Source: JALOOE01 sp964423545 (GTDB lineage: Bacteria; Chloroflexota; Anaerolineae; CG2-30-64-16). Taken from it: a DNA stretch of 10,524 nucleotides. How positions within the stretch are numbered: the first letter of the stretch is position 1; every line of letters begins with the position of its first letter. A program made the translations under genes and the position numbers. The stretch is taken from contig CAYRFV010000197.1 in assembly GCA_964423545.1 (NCBI GenBank), forward strand, positions 1 to 10,524. The letters are read 5' to 3'. The notes under the pieces were generated by a model that searched no databases, had not been told where the DNA came from, and saw nothing but the letters and a program-made list of their open reading frames with translations. Of this stretch, positions 6,536 to 10,524 are shown piece by piece.

Positions 6536-7620
6536 CAGTAGTTCTTGCGCAGATCCATACCGGCGTAGAGCTGAGCCACCTCGTCCGCGTAGCCGTTGAA
6601 GGACAAGGTTCTGCGGCGGCCCGTCTCACCGATGCGGCGCTCACTGGCCTGCGACCAGCGCGGATGGGGCACCTCCGGGTTGACGTTGGCATAGAAGCCA
6701 TACTCATCGGGCGCCAGCGACATCCAGAGCGACCGCGGCTCCTTGTCGACCAGATCGATCTTCACGATCGATTTGATGCTCTTGAACCCATACTTCCAGG
6801 GCACGACAAGCCGCAGCGGCGCACCGTTCTGCGGCAGCAAGTTCTTGCCGTAGAGACCGGTCGACAGGATCGTCAGATCGTGCATCGCCTCGTCAAGGCG
6901 CAGCCCTTCAGCATAGGGCCAGGGATACAGCCTGTCGCGTTGGCCCGGCATCTGCAGCGGATCCAGGAGCGTCTCGAACCGCACATATTTGGCGCTCGAC
7001 AGCGGCTCCGCCTCCTTCAGCAGGGCAGCCAACGAAAACCCGAGCCACGGAATCACCATCGACCAGCCCTCGACGCAGCGCATCCGATAGATGCGCTCTT
7101 CCTGGGCGAACTTCCTGAGCAAGTCCTCTATGCCGTAGGTTGCGGGCTTGTTCACCATGCCGCCCACTGCAACGGTCCATGGCGAGGTTCGGAAATCCTT
7201 GGCCAACCGCGCCACAGCCTCTTTGTTCATCGAAAACTCGTAGAAGTTGTTGAAGTTGGTGATGTCCTCCAACGACGTGAGCGGCTCGGCCGCCACATCG
7301 TGTTTGTTGGCGAGGGCAGCCGCAGTCGACGACTTGGTCGCTGGACTCGCAGCCGCCGGCACTGCCGTTGCGACCCCGCCGGGTACAGCAGCCGCAGGGG
7401 GCGCAGTGGTTGCAGCGGTGGCGGACGCTGCGGCGGGCGTGTCAGGCGTTGCCGGTCGCGCCGCCGAGGCCGGCGCGATTTCGCCAGGCGCCTCGCGCTG
7501 CGGGCCGCAGGCGGCCAGCAGCAGCGCGCTCGCCGCCGAGATGCCCACTCCCCGCATGAACTTCCGCCGCGAGAGATAGACCTGCTCCGGCGTAATCTCC
7601 GATGACTTGAGCTTGACCAT
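6535..7620 (-). CDS. msrP: MsrP, molybdopterin-dependent protein-methionine sulfoxide reductase, Tat lipoprotein
   Basis: MsrP reduces methionine sulfoxide in proteins outside the cytoplasmic membrane, using a molybdenum cofactor and electrons from MsrQ. The 361-residue product starts with a twin-arginine signal, SRRKFMRG (17-24), then a hydrophobic stretch ending in the lipobox LLAAC with Cys38, so it is probably folded in the cytoplasm, exported by Tat and lipid-anchored. Residues 42-105 are an alanine/proline/threonine linker. The catalytic domain (about 110-361) has ITNFNNFYEF (120-129), RMRCVEGWSMVIPWLGF (180-196) with the molybdenum ligand Cys182, and LVVPWKYGFKSIK (271-283). The ATG at 7620 is chosen because AGGAGG (7630-7625) lies four bases before it; an adjacent in-frame ATG at 7623 is only one base away from it. 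The frame stays open to 7746, but that stretch has no family resemblance and would bury the Tat signal. No convincing promoter was found upstream. Confidence 0.94.
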   Translation of the reverse strand: MVKLKSSEITPEQVYLSRRKFMRGVGISAASALLLAACGPQREAPGEIAPASAARPATPDTPAAASATAATTAPPAAAVPGGVATAVPAAASPATKSSTAAALANKHDVAAEPLTSLEDITNFNNFYEFSMNKEAVARLAKDFRTSPWTVAVGGMVNKPATYGIEDLLRKFAQEERIYRMRCVEGWSMVIPWLGFSLAALLKEAEPLSSAKYVRFETLLDPLQMPGQRDRLYPWPYAEGLRLDEAMHDLTILSTGLYGKNLLPQNGAPLRLVVPWKYGFKSIKSIVKIDLVDKEPRSLWMSLAPDEYGFYANVNPEVPHPRWSQASERRIGETGRRRTLSFNGYADEVAQLYAGMDLRKNY

Positions 7621-7887
7621 CATGCCTCCTACCATCTCAGCCACACGCTTGCCCACTGAGACGCCTGGCACACTGCGGCGCGGCCATCCCTCGGCTTTCC
7701 CCAAATCCGGCGAGAGGACGGCAGGCCCGACGCACCACAGAACCACGCGCAGTCGAGATGCTTTCCATCACACGTTCGCGATTCTGGCACTCTAGCGACT
7801 CGTAGGGGTAGTCTAGCGCGAGGAAAGGACGAGGGATGTAGGCCGGATCACATCCAGGGATGGATTAATGAAGCCCTCAGGTAAGGG
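7621..7887. other. 267-base gap between msrP and the prenyl synthase gene
   Basis: This non-coding stretch holds the msrP ribosome-binding site (AGGAGG, 7630-7625 on the minus strand) and, at its far end, the hairpins that close the isoprenoid operon. A 7-base repeat TCTAGCG occurs at 7791-7797 and 7812-7818, two helical turns apart. I looked for a minus-strand promoter for msrP and found no pair of -35/-10 boxes of acceptable quality. Confidence 0.5.
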
Positions 7888-7889
7888 CT
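7852..7889 (-). terminator. Terminator-like hairpins at the end of the isoprenoid operon
   Basis: On the minus strand a 6-bp stem AGCCCT/AGGGCT with a six-base loop (7889-7872) begins inside the TAG stop codon of the prenyl synthase gene and is followed by TCATTAAT. Immediately after is a second hairpin, ATCCA/TGGAT with a four-base loop (7865-7852). The T tract is poor, so termination strength is uncertain, but the position at the operon end fits. Confidence 0.5.
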
Positions 7890-8931
7890 ACCGGTCTCGC
7901 TCGATGAGGGCATCCAGCAGCTCAGCCAGCGCGGCATGGGGCGCACGGCTGGCGTGCATCTCAACGTCGCCCAGTGCACTGCGAGCATCTGCCGACGCGC
8001 GCCGAACCTGTGCTTCGGCGAATGCGCGAGCGCCAGCCACATCCAGCAGGGCGAGGATATGCGGCACATCGGCTTCCAGCAATGCCGGACCTGCATAGAC
8101 GCGGCGTAGCTCCGCACCTACCGCCGGGTGCGACAGCCCGTACAGCACAGGCAGCGACTGCTTCTTGCTCAGAATATCGCTTGCTGCCGACTTGCCCGTG
8201 ACTGTTTCGTCGCCCCAGATGCCGAGGATGTCATCACGCACCTGAAAGGCCCGTCCGAGCGCGGCGCCAAAGCGCCGATACCCGTCGGCGGTTTCTGGCG
8301 CCGCGCCGCCGATCACCGCGCCGATCTCGGAGGAGGCGGCCAGGAGCGCGCCGGTCTTCCCCGCGATCATCTGAAAGTAGCTATCCACAGATACGTCAGG
8401 GCGGCCCTCGAATGACATGTCCAGGAACTGCCCTTCGGTGAGGCGCACGCACATCTCGTCAAACAGCCGCAAGGCTTCGAGCGCAATCGCCGGTGCGACG
8501 CCCCGGCCGGGCAATTGCTGGAAGGCGGCGTGCGCCAGGCTGAACATGCCATCGCCGGCGTTGCACGCGCGCGGCATGCCAAACACTGCCCACGCCGTGG
8601 GGCGATGGCGGCGCGTTGCGCTCGCATCTTCGATGTCGTCATGGATCAATGAGAAGTTGTGCAGCAGCTCGAGCCCGGCTGCAGCGGGCACGGCCTGTAC
8701 AGGCAAACCGCCTACCGCTGCGCAGGACAACAGACACAACAGCGGCCGCACGCGCTTGCCCGACGACGCCTGGACCGGTTCCAGGTTCGTGCTGAGCCAC
8801 CCCATGTGATACTGCATGATGGCGTAGTGTCCAGCGGCCTCCTGCGGCGCCGCCGCAGGAGGCGTGAGCAGAAGCCGCATCTCGGCTTCCACCCAGGCCA
8901 GGTAGGTCGCAGCGAACTCGGCCAGGCTCAT
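7888..8931 (-). CDS. Polyprenyl diphosphate synthase, probably geranylgeranyl-type
   Basis: A trans-isoprenyl diphosphate synthase that condenses allylic diphosphates with isopentenyl diphosphate; 347 residues, all-helical fold, cytoplasmic. Visible motifs are GKRVRP (58-63) for IPP binding, the first aspartate-rich motif DDIED (98-102) followed by RRHRPT (107-112), EGQ (166-168), GKTGAL (191-196), the second aspartate-rich region QVRDDILGIWGD (230-241) and KSAASD (247-252). The second motif reads DDILG rather than DDxxD, a form I associate with some short-chain GGPP synthases. The residue five positions before the first motif is Phe93, which in archaeal-type enzymes goes with a C20 product, so GGPP is the best guess; farnesyl or longer products remain possible. 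GGAGG lies seven bases before the ATG. It starts 15 bases after the fni stop, so the two form an operon in which the isomerase balances the IPP and DMAPP supply. Confidence 0.9.
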   Translation of the reverse strand: MSLAEFAATYLAWVEAEMRLLLTPPAAAPQEAAGHYAIMQYHMGWLSTNLEPVQASSGKRVRPLLCLLSCAAVGGLPVQAVPAAAGLELLHNFSLIHDDIEDASATRRHRPTAWAVFGMPRACNAGDGMFSLAHAAFQQLPGRGVAPAIALEALRLFDEMCVRLTEGQFLDMSFEGRPDVSVDSYFQMIAGKTGALLAASSEIGAVIGGAAPETADGYRRFGAALGRAFQVRDDILGIWGDETVTGKSAASDILSKKQSLPVLYGLSHPAVGAELRRVYAGPALLEADVPHILALLDVAGARAFAEAQVRRASADARSALGDVEMHASRAPHAALAELLDALIERDR

Positions 8932-8946
8932 GGCCCTTCCTCCCGG

Positions 8947-9972
8947 CTAGCCGGCGCGCACAATCCGGCCCGCTTCGCGCAGCGCCTGCGGTGTGCCTGC
9001 GCCAGCGCAGAACATCGCGATACGCAGCTCGGCAGCGAACGCATCGATGGCCGCGACGACCTGTTCCGCCGAGATTGCCGCAGCCCTGAGGAATGGCGAG
9101 GCAATGCCGACCGCGGTCGCGCCGAGGGCCAACGCCTTCGCCGCATCGATGCCGGTCCGCAGACCGCCGCTGGCAATCAACGGCAGGTCAGAGACCCCGC
9201 GTCGTGCCATCAACAACGTCTCCGCGGTCGGAATCCCCCAATCCGCAAAGGCCAGGCAGAGCTGGCGCCGCGCTTCGGTCGGAGCGCGATGGCTCTCCAC
9301 TGCGCTCCAGGATGTTCCTCCCGAGCCGGCGACATCGATCCCTGCCACGCCAGCATCAGCCAACCGCCGGGCGAGCTGCTCGTTGATGCCCCAGCCGACC
9401 TCCTTCACGACGACCGGCGCCGTCAGGGTGCGGCACACCGTCTCGATCTTGCCGAGCAGCCCCCGCCAGTCCCAGTCACCGTCGGCCTGCAGCGCCTCTT
9501 GCAGCGGATTCAAGTGCAGGATGAGTGCGTCGGCGCCGATCATGTCCACCGCCCGGCGGCAGTGATCGACCGTGTAGCCGCGGTTGAGTTGCACCGCGCC
9601 GAGGTTCGCGAACAGCAGGATATCGGGCGCAACATCGCGCACGCGGAAGGTGTAGGCGGTCTCCGGCTGTTCCAGGCCTGCTCGCTGTGAACCCAGTCCC
9701 ATGGCGATGCCTCGCATCTGCGCGCTCGCCGCCAGGTTGCGGTTAATTGTGGCTGCGGCGTCAGCGCCGCCAGTCATCGAGGAGATCAGCAAAGGCAGAC
9801 TCAGCGGCTTCCCGAACAAGGTCAGCCCTGTGTCGACGGCCCGCAGATCGAGCTCAGGTAACGCCTGGTGCTGCAGACGATAGTTTTCGAAGCCCGTGGT
9901 CAGATGGGTGAACTGCACTGCTTCTTCGAGGTTGATGCGGATGTGGTCCGCCTTACGGCGTTCGTGAGCCAT
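8947..9972 (-). CDS. fni: Type 2 isopentenyl-diphosphate delta-isomerase (FMN-dependent)
   Basis: This enzyme interconverts isopentenyl and dimethylallyl diphosphate with reduced FMN, NADPH and magnesium; it has a TIM-barrel fold and is cytoplasmic, often octameric. The 341-residue product shows the family signature from end to end: RKADHI (6-11), SSMTGG (64-69), GLGSQR (92-97), NPLQE (155-159) with the catalytic Gln and the magnesium-binding Glu, VVKEVGWG (188-195), the phosphate-binding GSGGTSW (216-222), and SGGLRTG (268-274). The ATG at 9972 gives the normal N-terminus; a start at 10011 would add 13 unlike residues. A purine-rich AAAGGG lies five bases before the ATG. First gene of a two-gene operon with the prenyl synthase, read from a promoter at about 10079-10051 that is divergent from acpP. 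Confidence 0.95.
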   Translation of the reverse strand: MAHERRKADHIRINLEEAVQFTHLTTGFENYRLQHQALPELDLRAVDTGLTLFGKPLSLPLLISSMTGGADAAATINRNLAASAQMRGIAMGLGSQRAGLEQPETAYTFRVRDVAPDILLFANLGAVQLNRGYTVDHCRRAVDMIGADALILHLNPLQEALQADGDWDWRGLLGKIETVCRTLTAPVVVKEVGWGINEQLARRLADAGVAGIDVAGSGGTSWSAVESHRAPTEARRQLCLAFADWGIPTAETLLMARRGVSDLPLIASGGLRTGIDAAKALALGATAVGIASPFLRAAAISAEQVVAAIDAFAAELRIAMFCAGAGTPQALREAGRIVRAG

Positions 9973-10007
9973 GACTGCCCTTTCCTGCGGTGAATCGCGC
10001 GCAACTT

Positions 10008-10036
10008 CCACCAGGCATCTGTGTTTAGCTTGGTGG
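10008..10036 (-). other. Possible stem-loop in the fni leader
   Basis: On the minus strand CCACCA (10036-10031) and TGGTGG (10013-10008) form a perfect 6-bp inverted repeat around a 17-base loop, inside the predicted 70-base leader of fni. It does not resemble a riboswitch I know. It may be an operator or a chance pairing. Confidence 0.25.
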
Positions 10037-10050
10037 CAGTCTGCTGCGGC

Positions 10051-10079
10051 ATCTTACCAGTCCATTCAGGGCTTGTCAA
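10051..10079 (-). promoter_or_regulatory. Promoter of the fni operon
   Basis: On the minus strand a perfect TTGACA (10079-10074) is followed after 17 bases by TAAGAT (10056-10051, four of six). Transcription would begin near 10044, about 70 bases before the fni ATG. Confidence 0.55.
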
Positions 10080-10115
10080 AGAGGGTCTTCCTCGCACAGC
10101 AAGTTAGGCGCTGCT

Positions 10116-10144
10116 TTGACAGCATGGGTTCGGACTGCTAGAAT
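10116..10144 (+). promoter_or_regulatory. Promoter of acpP
   Basis: A perfect TTGACA at 10116-10121 and TAGAAT at 10139-10144 (five of six) are separated by 17 bases, a strong consensus pair fitting a highly expressed carrier-protein gene. Transcription should begin near 10151, giving a leader of about 87 bases. The -35 box is 36 bases from that of the divergent fni promoter. Confidence 0.65.
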
Positions 10145-10237
10145 GTTCGTCTGATCCGAAAGCACGGCTTGGTTGACCATCCGTCGGAGATCTAGCGGTT
10201 ACCGACCAACCTATTTTCCACATAAGGAGCATCCCAG

Positions 10238-10480
10238 ATGAACGAGGCAGTATTTGAGAAGGTCAAGGCAATCATCGTCGATAAACTCAATGTCGATCCG
10301 GCGCAAGTCGTGCCTGCGGCGCGCTTCCGTGAGGATCTGAAGGCCGATTCCCTCGACCTGGTTGAGTTGATCATGGCTTTTGAGGAGGAGTTCGGCGGCA
10401 CCATCTCCGATGAAGATGCCCAGAAGATCACCAGTGTCGGCGAGGCCGTCACCTTTCTCGAAAAGGCCGGCGCATCCTGA
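10238..10480 (+). CDS. acpP: Acyl carrier protein
   Basis: This 80-residue acidic helical protein carries fatty-acyl intermediates as thioesters on a phosphopantetheine arm, serving the elongation enzymes of type II fatty-acid synthesis, including the FabF encoded earlier in the window. Ser38 in KADSLDLVEL (35-44) is the attachment site; helix II continues as IMAFEEEFG, and ISDEDAQKI (56-64) leads into helix III. Length is normal for AcpP. The start is clear: AAGGAG at 10224-10229 lies eight bases before the ATG. It has its own strong promoter and is divergent from the fni operon. The 44 bases after the stop show no start codon and no hairpin, so the next gene or the terminator lies outside the window. 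Confidence 0.96.
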   Translation: MNEAVFEKVKAIIVDKLNVDPAQVVPAARFREDLKADSLDLVELIMAFEEEFGGTISDEDAQKITSVGEAVTFLEKAGAS

Positions 10481-10524
10481 CCAACGCCCACAACGTCGCC
10501 AACGCCCGCTATATCGAGGTCAGC

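Noticed and set aside
6664..7605. 313-codon plus-strand frame
   Set aside because: It is antisense to msrP, which has a complete signature and a signal peptide.
7621..7746. Upstream extension of the msrP frame
   Set aside because: It would bury the twin-arginine signal behind about 40 residues, and a strong AGGAGG marks the internal ATG.
8659..9690. 343-codon plus-strand frame
   Set aside because: It is antisense to both the prenyl synthase and fni genes and spans their operon junction.
10481..10524. Open frame and a 9-base repeat CCAACGCCC after acpP
   Set aside because: There is no start codon or ribosome-binding site in the 44 bases left, and the repeat is short and low-complexity.

Overview
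The window is GC-rich bacterial chromosome with nine protein genes, all household or envelope functions. I see no insertion sequence, CRISPR array, rRNA or tRNA. The best guess for the host is a member of the Chloroflexota. The main reason is a surface protein with a threonine/proline 'TPT' stalk and one C-terminal membrane anchor, a style common in that phylum. A lipid-anchored MsrP also suits a cell without a classical periplasm. This assignment is an inference, since no marker gene is present.

Layout from left to right: trmI, a tRNA m1A58 methyltransferase (+), stands alone behind its own promoter. Converging on it is a signal-peptide surface protein (-). Its promoter lies back to back with that of lysA-dapF (+), one reading frame holding a diaminopimelate decarboxylase and a DapF-like epimerase domain. 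fabF, a fatty-acid condensing enzyme (+), follows after 23 bases and is probably co-transcribed. Converging on fabF are the overlapping genes msrP and msrQ (-), a system that repairs oxidised methionine in exported proteins. Next come a GGPP-type prenyl synthase and fni, the type 2 IPP isomerase (-), a two-gene isoprenoid operon ending in a hairpin over the stop codon. Last is acpP, the acyl carrier protein (+), divergent from fni.

Functionally, LysA-DapF would carry out the last steps of lysine synthesis. FabF and ACP belong to fatty-acid elongation, and the isomerase plus prenyl synthase supply C20 (or similar) prenyl diphosphates for carotenoids, quinones or other lipids. Five promoters with recognisable -35/-10 boxes can be read. 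Two intergenic regions hold divergent pairs with 17-base spacers (lysA-dapF/surface protein and acpP/fni).

The most interesting point is the DapF half of the fusion. Both positions occupied by the catalytic cysteines of known diaminopimelate epimerases are serine (Ser530 and Ser688), while the rest of the fold signature is kept. Either this is a serine-based epimerase variant or the domain does something else beside LysA. The second point is that the surface protein promoter sits so close to the ATG that its mRNA should be leaderless or nearly so.
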